NCBI RefSeq assembly: GCF_000368045.1
Contig: NZ_KB849235.1
Location: 782,467 to 846,466 of the forward strand
Direction of reading: 5' to 3'
Origin: Acinetobacter johnsonii CIP 64.6
Lineage (GTDB): Bacteria > Pseudomonadota > Gammaproteobacteria > Pseudomonadales > Moraxellaceae
DNA: 64,000 bases
In this document: one piece after another, positions 52,635 to 60,742 of the stretch
Numbering within the stretch: the stretch's first letter is position 1
Layout: every line of letters begins with the position of its first letter
Made by a program: the position numbers and the translations under genes
The notes under the pieces: generated by a model
Told to the model about the DNA's origin: nothing
The model's database searches: none
The model's input: only the letters and a program-made list of their open reading frames with translations

Positions 52635-54341
52635 TTAGTCTGGATCTTTGGGGTGAACATCAATATCTTGTTCAGCTTCACCCGTTGAACCAAAAGGTTT
52701 ATTTAAAGGTTTATGCGCAGGATCGACCTCTGCTGTAGTTGGAATATCATCTGCATGTTGATATTCCTCTGCAACCGTTGGCGTATCCATTTGCTCTTTC
52801 AGTGAGACATGCTCTTCTTTGCCTTGTGCGGGTTGCGTCCTTTCAGCTTTGGCCTGATAAAGTGGATTCGGTTGCGTACCTTCTTTTTTGGCTTTATCTA
52901 ACAAATCGGTCAAAACCCGTTCCGCAGGTTGACGCCCACCGAGACCAAAAGCCAGTGCAAATGCAATGGCAACTGCCCCAAGCGTTAAGCCAAAGGCCAA
53001 GTTTACAATGGAGTCTGCGATACCCATGGCACGTAAGCCCATCGCCAATACCAAGCCAATGATCAAGACACGAACAATGTTCGCCACCCAACGAGAGCTG
53101 TTGTATTCACCACGCTCAATCACCTGAGCAACCAAGTTCGCCAGCCAGAAGCCCACGCCCAGAATGACTGCACCTAATAGGATGTTTGCACCAAACTGGA
53201 TAAACATCGCAATCAAACCACTGATCTGTTCAAAGCCGAGTCGATTTGCTGCTTCAGAGACTGCAAATAACATGGTAAAGAACACAATGAAATAACCCAC
53301 GACGCAAGATGCTTTGGTGTTTCCTAAGAAACGTTGCAAGCCAACTTTGTTTGGAATGTCATCTACACCTGTTCCCGACAAGACTTCAACCACAAGGCTT
53401 GCGACAAAACGTGACACCACATAGGCCAAGATTAAAATCAATGCCGCCGCAATGATGTGCGGAATCGCATTCATGATTTCATACAACATGGCCGTCGCAG
53501 GTTGAGAAATTGCATCAATCCCTAAAGCTTCAAACGCAATAATCAGCGCTGTGATAATAACGATTGCAAAAACAAAAGATCCGAGCACTTTGGCCAAATC
53601 TGAGTTTTTAAACAGTCCTACTTTTTCAACCTGTTTTTGTACATCTAGACTTCTCAATAAACCCTCAATAATGCCCCGTACAATTTTTGCCAGAATATAG
53701 CCCGCAAAAACAATTACACCCGCAATAAAGATATTTGGCAGATACAGTACGGCTTCATTGACCATATTTTGGATCGGAAAGAGCAGCCCAGTCAGACCGA
53801 GTATCGACAAAACAATGGGTAAGAATAGTAATAAAATCAGCCAATAGACAATTTCACTGATGTTTTGACTCAGCGTACTGACTCCGACATCCTGACTGAG
53901 TTTTTCATCTAACTGAGTCCGATCCAATCCTTTTTGTAAACCCACTTTGACCAGATTTGCCACAATCCAGCCAATAAAACCCACAGCAACAGCAGCCAGT
54001 AGTTGTGGAATAAACAACAAGAACTGTTGAACCATACTACTAAATGGCCCACTTACACTGGTGAGATTGAGAACATTGAGTGCACCAATCACCGCAATAA
54101 TCAAGATGAGCCAAAACACAACTCGAGAGATAATATTTTCAATATTTGAGCGATGGCCGGTAGCATTGGAAAGTTTTTGGTTGGTCCCGAGTTTGGTTAA
54201 AACCTTTTTCACAGCACCTGCAATCAATAATGCAATAATCCAACCAATGATCAGGATGGCGATTGCGGACAGGATTGGGTGAAACTGGTCCCAATAATAC
54301 ATCGCATCAAATCGACCCTGATGCCCTACATAATCATTCAT
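52635..54341 (-). CDS. MscS-like membrane protein with repeated TM-helix (PF05552-type) units
   Basis: 568 residues. At least four copies of a hydrophobic module recur, each with a core like F-I-P-x-L/I-x-A-A-x-A/V-G-x-x-A-x-L-V: FLLFIPQLLAAVAVGFIGWI (about 87-106), AVLYLPNIFIAGVIVFAGYI, MNAIPHIIAAALILILAYVV (about 290-309) and FIQFGANILLGAVILGVGFW. The last ends in AFALAFGLGGRQPAERVLTD, a phrase shared with MscS-family pores. The MscS beta/periplasmic vestibule domain is absent; instead there is a disordered acidic tail (about 490-568). Probably an inner-membrane sensor or stress protein rather than a full channel. Confidence 0.8.
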   Translation of the reverse strand: MNDYVGHQGRFDAMYYWDQFHPILSAIAILIIGWIIALLIAGAVKKVLTKLGTNQKLSNATGHRSNIENIISRVVFWLILIIAVIGALNVLNLTSVSGPFSSMVQQFLLFIPQLLAAVAVGFIGWIVANLVKVGLQKGLDRTQLDEKLSQDVGVSTLSQNISEIVYWLILLLFLPIVLSILGLTGLLFPIQNMVNEAVLYLPNIFIAGVIVFAGYILAKIVRGIIEGLLRSLDVQKQVEKVGLFKNSDLAKVLGSFVFAIVIITALIIAFEALGIDAISQPATAMLYEIMNAIPHIIAAALILILAYVVSRFVASLVVEVLSGTGVDDIPNKVGLQRFLGNTKASCVVGYFIVFFTMLFAVSEAANRLGFEQISGLIAMFIQFGANILLGAVILGVGFWLANLVAQVIERGEYNSSRWVANIVRVLIIGLVLAMGLRAMGIADSIVNLAFGLTLGAVAIAFALAFGLGGRQPAERVLTDLLDKAKKEGTQPNPLYQAKAERTQPAQGKEEHVSLKEQMDTPTVAEEYQHADDIPTTAEVDPAHKPLNKPFGSTGEAEQDIDVHPKDPD

Positions 54342-54466
54342 TTTGTTCTCCCTCTTGTTGTGTATACATCACAGCGACCTTTGCTCAACTACAGATTTTA
54401 GTTTTGAAGTGATTGTCTGCCATGAGGTATGAATGAGAAATGGAATACCTTTTGATGACTGCTAAA

Positions 54467-54492
54467 GAAAAAACCCCTGTACATTACAAGGG
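54467..54492 (-). terminator. Terminator after the small membrane protein gene
   Basis: On the minus strand CCCTTGTA pairs with TACAGGGG around ATG, followed by six T, 13 bases beyond the stop at 54505. Confidence 0.75.
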
Positions 54493-54504
54493 CTTTAGTC
54501 ACAT

Positions 54505-54783
54505 TTAGCGGTCAGTTGCAGTCGCCGTATTGCTATCGTTGGCTGTCGCTTCGTCACCTGCTGTTGCAGTGGTACTGTTATTTGGTGTTGCAGGCTCTGC
54601 ACTCGGATTCGGATGTCCTGGAGGCGCCTCATTCGGATTTGGCTTGGTATCTGCAAACATATAAAATAATAATGCGATTAAGAAAATTCCGACCAATGCC
54701 AATATATACAAGGGCACGCGTTTTTTCTTCTGCCGCTCCTCTGGCGTTTGCACATGGGACGGTTTATTGAAATCATGTGGCAT
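54505..54783 (-). CDS. Small single-pass membrane protein, function unknown
   Basis: 92 residues. A basic N-terminus (TPEERQKKKR) is followed by one membrane helix (VPLYILALVGIFLIALLFYM, about 23-42). A low-complexity tail follows, rich in N, P, T, A and S (PNPNEAPPGHPNPSAEPATP, then TTATAGDEATANDSNTATAT), probably disordered and periplasmic. Follows the MscS-like gene region on the same strand but with its own terminator. Confidence 0.65.
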   Translation of the reverse strand: MPHDFNKPSHVQTPEERQKKKRVPLYILALVGIFLIALLFYMFADTKPNPNEAPPGHPNPSAEPATPNNSTTATAGDEATANDSNTATATDR

Positions 54784-55032
54784 AGCTCCCCCTCAATTGT
54801 CTATTATCAAGTTGTCGAATTTTCATACTAACAACTGCTTGTGTAGCATTGTGTTTCAAAGCATAGCGAGATAGTAAACAAACGCTTTATTTTAATCTAA
54901 GTTATTATTTTTTATATTTTTAAAAACAGTCACTCTTCTGTCAATTCAGTGTTAAAAGTCATATAAAAAGTATTTCATATACACATAGACAAAAAGAGTC
55001 TGGCGAACAGCGTTCTTTAAATGAATTTGCGC

Positions 55033-55038
55033 TATAAT
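55033..55038 (+). promoter_or_regulatory. -10 element before the 140-residue hypothetical gene
   Basis: Consensus TATAAT 33 bases before the ATG at 55071. No convincing -35 hexamer at 16-18 bases spacing. Confidence 0.45.
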
Positions 55039-55070
55039 TATGCACCTTGTTTTAGCTGTTTTTGGACTTT

Positions 55071-55493
55071 ATGGCATATCGTCAACAAAGTGTAACGCTT
55101 GATTTAGACACTGATGTTACGCACCAATGTCATTTGCACTACACGCGAGACCAACATCTTATTGGTATTATTGAATTTTCTAAGCCTAGTTATATTTTAA
55201 AATGGGGTGATCTGGAGTTTTTCCGTCGTCGTACTGAAGAGTTTTCAGTGATGCCTTTTCCTGAATGTGTCAATGCCATGATTATTGACATTCGAAATGT
55301 GCAAGCTTTTTTAGACAATGAAACACCGATTATTCCTTGGCGCTTACTGGAAGAAGAATGTCCTGTGCGTTTAGTTGTGCCTCAAGACCGTTTAGATCAC
55401 TATATTGGACTGTTTGAGCCAACATGGCTGACAACAGATATTGAAACGGCTATTTCTGAAATCCGTGAATATATGGATATGTTTGTGCACTAA
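55071..55493 (+). CDS. Conserved hypothetical soluble protein
   Basis: 140 residues. No signal peptide or membrane helix. Mixed alpha/beta pattern: QSVTLDLDTDVTHQCHLHYT at the N-terminus, LIGIIEFSKPSYILKWGDLE (about 35-54), CVNAMIIDIRNVQAFLDNE and VRLVVPQDRLDHYIGLFEP. The strand-loop-strand layout (IIEF, AMIIDIRN, RLVVP) resembles STAS- or SpoIIAA-like folds, which is only an impression. I did not recognise a named family. Single gene. Confidence 0.6.
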   Translation: MAYRQQSVTLDLDTDVTHQCHLHYTRDQHLIGIIEFSKPSYILKWGDLEFFRRRTEEFSVMPFPECVNAMIIDIRNVQAFLDNETPIIPWRLLEEECPVRLVVPQDRLDHYIGLFEPTWLTTDIETAISEIREYMDMFVH

Positions 55494-56053
55494 GCACTTC
55501 TTGATACACACCTGCTCATCTCCTCCCCTTGCGATTGTGCCCCGTCATTTGTTCATAACGTACAGTCGCTTTTATTTTTTAATCCTCTGCGGAAAACGTA
55601 GGACAGTAAACCGAATCTAACTGACCTTTATATACTGCGTCCTAAAACGGATCATCTTCAAAATAAAGCACTTTTCTTTGCTATTGCCGTTTTAGCATGT
55701 TCTACACGAACAAAATCCATTCTGTCATGCATCCATAACGAAACGCATAGCCAACCCTGTGGCATTAGACATTAGCCTAATAAAATGAATTATAAAACTT
55801 GAAATGGCACGCATTATGCATAATTTTCTTTTTAATATCAGAGGAATATAGCGATGCACTTATTTAAAGCATTATTAACAAAATATTAAATATCCCTCTT
55901 GAGCAGCAAAAGCAATCTCGATTAAGATGCAGACTAAGCTGTAAAAAAACACCATAAAAAGAACATCTTTTGCACAGAATAAAGCTTTAAACCAATTCTG
56001 ACGTTTTTGATAAAAACAATGCAATTGATGCTGCAAACAAAAGGAGTTTGTAC
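55494..56053. other. Intergenic region before the amino-acid ABC importer
   Basis: 560 bases. It holds a possible 11-residue leader (see 55854-55889), otherwise AT-rich DNA with no called gene. The promoter of the importer operon must lie in the last 200 bases. Confidence 0.4.
55854..55889 (+). CDS. Possible 11-residue leader or micro-protein
   Basis: ATG with AGAGGA eight bases upstream, encoding MHLFKALLTKY then a stop, 165 bases before the binding-protein gene. It has a good ribosome site, but no glutamate or aspartate codons that would suggest attenuation. Could be a regulatory leader, a tiny membrane peptide, or chance. Confidence 0.25.
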   Translation: MHLFKALLTKY

Positions 56054-56998
56054 ATGACTATGCAACGTAATCTTTCTACCTTATTTTGTGCAAGTGCACT
56101 TGCGCTGAGCCTTAGTGCATGTAGCGACAACAAAGCACCTGCAGCGGATGCAGCTAGCACTGGCGCAGATGCTTCACAGTCAGGCACTTTAGATAAGATT
56201 AAAAAATCAGGAACCATTGTTTTAGGTTACCGTGACTCCTCTATTCCATTCTCCTATATCGCAGACAACCCAAATCAACCTGTCGGTTATGCACATGATT
56301 TACAGCTCAAAGTGGTTGAGGCTGTTAAACAAAAGCTGAATATGCCTGATTTGAAAGTTCGCTATAACTTAGTCACCAGCCAAAACCGTATTCCATTGGT
56401 TTCAAATGGCACAGTCGATCTTGAATGCGGCTCAACTACAAACAACAAAGAACGCCAGCAACAAGTTGATTTTTCTGTTGGCTTCTTTGAAGTGGGTTCA
56501 CGTTTACTTACTACAACCGATTCAGGTGTGAAGGACTTTGCTGACTTAAAAGGCAAAAAATTAGTAACGACAGCAGGAACAACCTCTGAACGCTATATCC
56601 GTCAGCATGAAAAAGAACTCGGTATTGGTGAAGTGATTTCTGCCAAAGACCATGCTGAATCATTCTTGATGCTGCAAAGTGGTCGTGCTGCTGCGTTTAT
56701 GATGGATGACATTTTACTTGCTGGAGAAAAATCGAAAGCCAAAGATCCAAACAAGTGGCACATTGTTGGTACAGCACCAATTCAAGAAGTTTATGGCTGT
56801 ATGTTGCGTAAAGGCGATACTGGCTTTAAACAAGTGGTTGATGATGCAATTAAAGCTACTTATAGCTCAGGTGAAATTAACAAGATGTACAACAAATGGT
56901 TTGAACAACCAATTCCACCGAAAAACATTAACCTGAACTTTGCTATGTCAGACCAACTTAAAGCCTTAATTGCAAACCCACATGACCGTGATCAGTAA
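56054..56998 (+). CDS. gltI: Glutamate/aspartate-type ABC importer, periplasmic binding protein
   Basis: 314 residues from ATG 56054, seven bases after AGGAG; a TTG two codons earlier is not needed. The signal peptide has a lipobox-like LSLSAC, cysteine about 23. The SBP_bac_3 fold shows IKKSGTIVLGYRDSSIPFSY (about 50-69), QPVGYAHDLQLKVVEAVKQK (about 77-96), VSNGTVDLECGSTTNNKERQ (about 117-136) and GKKLVTTAGTTSERYIRQHE (about 166-185). The VDLECGSTTNN phrase is typical of GltI/AatJ-like glutamate and aspartate receptors. Captures acidic amino acids for GltJKL. Confidence 0.88.
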   Translation: MTMQRNLSTLFCASALALSLSACSDNKAPAADAASTGADASQSGTLDKIKKSGTIVLGYRDSSIPFSYIADNPNQPVGYAHDLQLKVVEAVKQKLNMPDLKVRYNLVTSQNRIPLVSNGTVDLECGSTTNNKERQQQVDFSVGFFEVGSRLLTTTDSGVKDFADLKGKKLVTTAGTTSERYIRQHEKELGIGEVISAKDHAESFLMLQSGRAAAFMMDDILLAGEKSKAKDPNKWHIVGTAPIQEVYGCMLRKGDTGFKQVVDDAIKATYSSGEINKMYNKWFEQPIPPKNINLNFAMSDQLKALIANPHDRDQ

Positions 56999-57024
56999 AC
57001 GATAAAGGAAGAATTAATGTTCAC

Positions 57025-57047
57025 TCAGGCAAAGTTTCTTTGCCTGA
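57025..57047 (+). promoter_or_regulatory. Intercistronic stem-loop between binding-protein and permease genes
   Basis: Perfect ten-base stem TCAGGCAAAG / CTTTGCCTGA with a TTT loop, 27 bases after the gltI stop and 20 bases before the permease ATG. The T-run is weak. Such loops stabilise the binding-protein mRNA or cause partial termination in importer operons. Confidence 0.65.
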
Positions 57048-57066
57048 CCTATTTTAGGGGATTGTC

Positions 57067-57810
57067 ATGAATTATACCTGGAACTGGGACGTCCTTTGGC
57101 AATCCACAGGCGTCGGAGATAGCACCTATCTCAGTTGGATTTTAATTGGTTTAGGCTGGCTGGTTGTTATTGCCATTGTGGCTTGGAGCATTGCAATGGT
57201 GCTCGGAAGTATTCTCGGCATTATGCGCACGCTTCCCAATAAAACCGCACGTGCTATCGGCACTGGCTACGTCACCATTTTTCGTAATGTACCGCTACTG
57301 ATCCAATTATTTATTTGGTTTTATGTGGTGCCGAATTTCTTACCTGGTCCGATTAAGTCATGGTGGATTAATGATTTAAGTGCAGGAACAACAGCGCTGA
57401 TTTCAGCCAGTATCGGTCTGGGACTGTTTACTGCAGCACGTGTCTGCGAACAAGTCCGTACAGGCATTGAAGCCTTACCTACAGGACAGGTCAATGCAGG
57501 TTATGCCATGGGTTTTAGTACCGCACAGCTATACCGCTATGTCATTTTACCGCAGTCCTTCCGTACGATTTTGCCGCCTCTGAGCTCAGAGTTGACCAAC
57601 TGCGTCAAAAATACTTCTGTAGCCTCTTTAGTTGGGGTCTCCGAGATTATTTCGCAGATGAAAACCATCAGCGAATATACGCAGAACACCATCGAAATCT
57701 ATACCTATGTCACGATTATTTTCATCGTTATCAACGTGTGCTTAATTACCTTAATGACGCTGCTTGAAAAACGTTTACGTGTCCCAGGTTTAATTGCAGG
57801 AGCTAAATAA
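57067..57810 (+). CDS. gltJ: Amino-acid ABC importer permease (GltJ type)
   Basis: 247 residues, about five membrane helices. Hallmarks: GSILGIMRTLPNKTARAIGT (about 47-66), YVTIFRNVPLLIQLFIWFYV (about 68-87), and the EAA loop EQVRTGIEALPTGQVNAGYA with MGFSTAQLYRYVILPQSFRT (about 126-165), which contacts the ATPase. Its stop overlaps the next start (TAATG). Pairs with the second permease to form the channel. Confidence 0.92.
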   Translation: MNYTWNWDVLWQSTGVGDSTYLSWILIGLGWLVVIAIVAWSIAMVLGSILGIMRTLPNKTARAIGTGYVTIFRNVPLLIQLFIWFYVVPNFLPGPIKSWWINDLSAGTTALISASIGLGLFTAARVCEQVRTGIEALPTGQVNAGYAMGFSTAQLYRYVILPQSFRTILPPLSSELTNCVKNTSVASLVGVSEIISQMKTISEYTQNTIEIYTYVTIIFIVINVCLITLMTLLEKRLRVPGLIAGAK

Positions 57811-58493
57811 TGGAATGGCTCACCGCATTTACCCATGATTTGCAGTTATCTGCACCTGCCCTATGGCATGGTTTAAGCATCACTTTAAAAGTGGTCTGTA
57901 TTGCCACCATTGGTGGTATTTTCATTGGCACGCTGTTGGCACTGATGCGTTTGTCTTCAATTCGCATCTTGAATTTAATTGCCCAAGGCTATGTCAATTT
58001 ATTCCGCTCGATTCCACTCCTATTGGTATTGATGTGGTTCTACTTTGCTGTACCGTTCATCTACACCACAGTCACGGGAAATTACCTGACCATTGATACC
58101 GCTTTGGTCTCAAGTATTGTGGCGTTCATGTTGTTTGAAGCAGCTTATTTCTCGGAAATTGTACGTGCAGGGATTCAATCGATTCCTAAAGGACAGTCTG
58201 CCGCGGCTTATGCACTAGGCATGACCTATGGTCAGTCCATGCGCTTAATCATTTTGCCGCAAGCCTTTCGTAAAATGACACCGCTGCTGTTACAGCAAAC
58301 CATCATCTTGTTCCAAGACTCAACCATGGTGTACGCCATTGGCCTACTCGATTTTTTCCGCACCAACTACGTGCGGGGCGATTTGATGTCTCTATTAACG
58401 CAATATATTTTATTTGCAGGCCTAATGTATTTCACCATCAGTATGCTAGCCACATATGCAGTAAAACGATTACAAAGGAGGTTAAGCGTATGA
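57810..58493 (+). CDS. gltK: Amino-acid ABC importer permease (GltK type)
   Basis: 227 residues. GLSITLKVVCIATIGGIFIG (about 20-39), LIAQGYVNLFRSIPLLLVLM (about 57-76) and the EAA loop EIVRAGIQSIPKGQSAAAYA with LGMTYGQSMRLIILPQAFRK (about 113-152). Overlaps the upstream permease by one base and the ATPase gene by ATGA, so the three proteins are made in step. Confidence 0.92.
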   Translation: MEWLTAFTHDLQLSAPALWHGLSITLKVVCIATIGGIFIGTLLALMRLSSIRILNLIAQGYVNLFRSIPLLLVLMWFYFAVPFIYTTVTGNYLTIDTALVSSIVAFMLFEAAYFSEIVRAGIQSIPKGQSAAAYALGMTYGQSMRLIILPQAFRKMTPLLLQQTIILFQDSTMVYAIGLLDFFRTNYVRGDLMSLLTQYILFAGLMYFTISMLATYAVKRLQRRLSV

Positions 58494-59233
58494 GCGACCA
58501 AAAAGTAATGATTGACCTCCAAAATGTCAGTAAATGGTATGGCGATTTTCAAGTATTAACCGATTGCACCACACAAATTTGCCAAGGTGAAGTGGTGGTG
58601 GTCTGTGGTCCATCCGGCTCAGGCAAATCGACCCTGATTAAAACAGTGAATGGACTGGAAGCTTTCCAACAAGGTCAAATCACAGTTGATGGAATTCCCA
58701 TCAAAGACCCGAAAACAGATTTGACCAAATTACGCAGTCGCGTAGGCATGGTGTTTCAGCATTTCGAACTCTTTCCACACTTGAGCATTACTGAAAATTT
58801 AACCATTGCACAAATTAAAGTATTGGGACGCTCTGAAGCTGAAGCGAAAAAGAAAGGCTTAGGCTATTTAGAGCGTGTTGGGCTGAGTGCGCATGCACAT
58901 AAATTTCCAGCACAACTTTCAGGTGGACAACAACAACGTGTCGCAATTGCCCGTGCCTTAAGCATGGATCCGATTGCCATGTTGTTTGATGAGCCTACAT
59001 CGGCGCTTGACCCTGAAATGATTAATGAAGTTCTTGATGTGATGGTCGAGCTGGCACATGAAGGTATGACCATGATGTGTGTCACCCATGAAATGGGCTT
59101 TGCCCGCCAAGTGGCCAACCGTGTATTGTTTATGGATCAAGGTAAAATTGTCGAAGACTGTAGCAAAGATGATTTCTTTAACACCAAACGTGGTGATCGT
59201 GCTCAACAGTTCTTAGACAAGATCTTGCACTAG
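58490..59233 (+). CDS. gltL: Amino-acid ABC importer ATPase (GltL type)
   Basis: 247 residues. Walker A is CGPSGSGKSTLIKTVN (about 38-53), Q-loop GMVFQHFELFPHLSITENL (about 84-102), signature LSGGQQQRVAIARALSMDP (about 143-161), Walker B IAMLFDEPTSALDPEM (about 162-177) and the H-switch VTHEMGF (about 199-205). A near-perfect Shine-Dalgarno (AAAGGAGG) precedes the ATG. It energises GltJK for acidic amino-acid uptake. Confidence 0.95.
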   Translation: MSDQKVMIDLQNVSKWYGDFQVLTDCTTQICQGEVVVVCGPSGSGKSTLIKTVNGLEAFQQGQITVDGIPIKDPKTDLTKLRSRVGMVFQHFELFPHLSITENLTIAQIKVLGRSEAEAKKKGLGYLERVGLSAHAHKFPAQLSGGQQQRVAIARALSMDPIAMLFDEPTSALDPEMINEVLDVMVELAHEGMTMMCVTHEMGFARQVANRVLFMDQGKIVEDCSKDDFFNTKRGDRAQQFLDKILH

Positions 59234-59255
59234 CACAGACGTATTATCCCACATT

Positions 59256-59285
59256 AAAAAAGCAGATCGTGTGATCTGCTTTTTT
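59256..59285. terminator. Bidirectional terminator between gltL and the carbonic anhydrase gene
   Basis: AAGCAGATC pairs with GATCTGCTT around GTGT, with A6 before and T6 after, between convergent genes. Confidence 0.9.
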
Positions 59286-59295
59286 AATTCACGCT

Positions 59296-60021
59296 CTAGT
59301 CTAAAACCAAGCGCGCATTGGTGGCTTGAACAGGACGATTATTCGGATACCCCATCAGTGCAGCGAAGTTTGCGATTTGCTGTGCTGATGCCTGCTGGAT
59401 ATCTTTTAAGACCACCCAACGTACACCTTCAGTACACGGTGGTGTCGTGAGCGAACCATTAAAACGGTAGTACTCGCGTTGTGTCGGCAGAAATTGATCT
59501 GCGTTTAAATTGAGTGCTTTCTGGGGTTGCCTGTACTGCTGCCACAGCCCATCAAGTGCTTGATTCTTTTTCCCTTGTTCATATATCACCGCAACCACAG
59601 CCAGCTCTCCTTTTTCAGAAGCATGGACTAAATGTAATTCCATCGGAAAACTTTTGCCGTGAATCGTATTTTCTGAAGGGCTATGTAAATGCATTTGCAA
59701 TAATTGAAATCGTTCTCCCTCTAAACTTAAATAACTGCCTTGATGAAAATTGGCTTGTAAAGTATGAGGGAGCTTCACAATACTCGTTGCAGCCGTTTTA
59801 TAATCAAAATCAAGTGGCGCAAGGTCTGCTGAAATCACATGCTCAAGATTAATGGGCGATTGATTATGCCCCGCACAAGTTTGGTATTTGGTGTTGAGCT
59901 GGCTCCAATACTGCGGTGCTGTTTGTGCTTGATAACCCCAATCCGAAGTTACTTCACTACTGGCCCAAGCCATCACACATGGGAGACCAAACAATGTTGC
60001 TATTAGTTTTTTCTTCATCAT
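59296..60021 (-). CDS. Alpha-class carbonic anhydrase, periplasmic
   Basis: 241 residues. The signal peptide (KKLIATLFGLPCVMAWA) is followed by WGYQAQTAPQYWSQLNTKYQ (about 28-47), the usual alpha-CA opening. QSPINLEHVISADLAPLDFD follows, then the zinc histidines in LLQMHLHSPSENTIHGKSFP (about 107-126, H-x-H) and ELHLVHASEKGELAVVAVIY (third histidine about 129-133). NGSLTTPPCTEGVRWVVLKD (about 187-206) forms the T-x-x-P-C substrate loop; the cysteine there can pair with Cys in TCAGHNQ. It converts CO2 and bicarbonate in the periplasm. Confidence 0.94.
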   Translation of the reverse strand: MMKKKLIATLFGLPCVMAWASSEVTSDWGYQAQTAPQYWSQLNTKYQTCAGHNQSPINLEHVISADLAPLDFDYKTAATSIVKLPHTLQANFHQGSYLSLEGERFQLLQMHLHSPSENTIHGKSFPMELHLVHASEKGELAVVAVIYEQGKKNQALDGLWQQYRQPQKALNLNADQFLPTQREYYRFNGSLTTPPCTEGVRWVVLKDIQQASAQQIANFAALMGYPNNRPVQATNARLVLD

Positions 60022-60742
60022 AATCCATCAAAAAATATCAGTTTAAAACGCCCCAATATCCTCTAAGAAATCACGCTCAAGCAGCAAAACCTAAAATGCC
60101 AATTCTGCCTGCTTGTCTTTGTTTTTTGTGCAAACTCTGTAATCATGACTTTTCAGCAAAAAGCCAATGCTGCCCTACTTTTTGTCTTGTTCTAGATGAA
60201 AAATGATGAAATAGGACTGATCATATATCACAATAATTACAATTAATTACATGCAATTATGTGATTATTCACCCTTTATCTGTGATAAATTAAAATAAGA
60301 ATGAGAAAATACAATCATGTTTAAAATCTTTCACTGATGCACAATCACCACGCACATTTCATGGCATGAGCGTTCCAAAAGAGAACAGAGCAACGGAGAC
60401 TCAAATAAAAATAGCGGCTGACCGATTTTTTTTATCATTTTTTTTGTGTTGCTACTTTTGGGTTTAACTCAAAAGATAAAATATACACCTGTATATTTAA
60501 AATAAAGAAACTTAGATAAACATAATATATTCATAAACTTAATATTAACTTATATTTTAACCCATGCACCACTGCAATGCACAAACACCATCATGGTGCA
60601 CACTTTTGCTTTATATCGAGTCTTGTTATTTTTAAGCAAAACTTAATCAATATTTCCTTTTTGCTGAGATCTTCACGAAATTACAGGCATCAGTATACTG
60701 AGTTTCTTTTTGCAAAATTTTGCACTCAAATGGAACCTAAAC
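60022..60742. other. Long intergenic region upstream of the ammonium transporter
   Basis: 721 bases with no credible gene. It is very AT-rich, and contains the 20-bp palindrome at 60479-60498 and a short CACCAT-C-ATGGTG hairpin near 60587-60599. The promoters of the carbonic anhydrase and transporter genes must lie here. Confidence 0.5.
60479..60498. promoter_or_regulatory. 20-bp palindrome upstream of the ammonium transporter
   Basis: AAATATACACCTGTATATTT has perfect nine-base arms around CC. It lies 245 bases before the transporter start. Candidate operator; the regulator is unknown. Confidence 0.35.

Noticed and set aside
60593..60609. Sigma-54 promoter (GG...GC) before the ammonium transporter
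   Set aside because: The best match has 11 instead of 10 bases between GG and GC and poor flanking bases, so it should not be functional.
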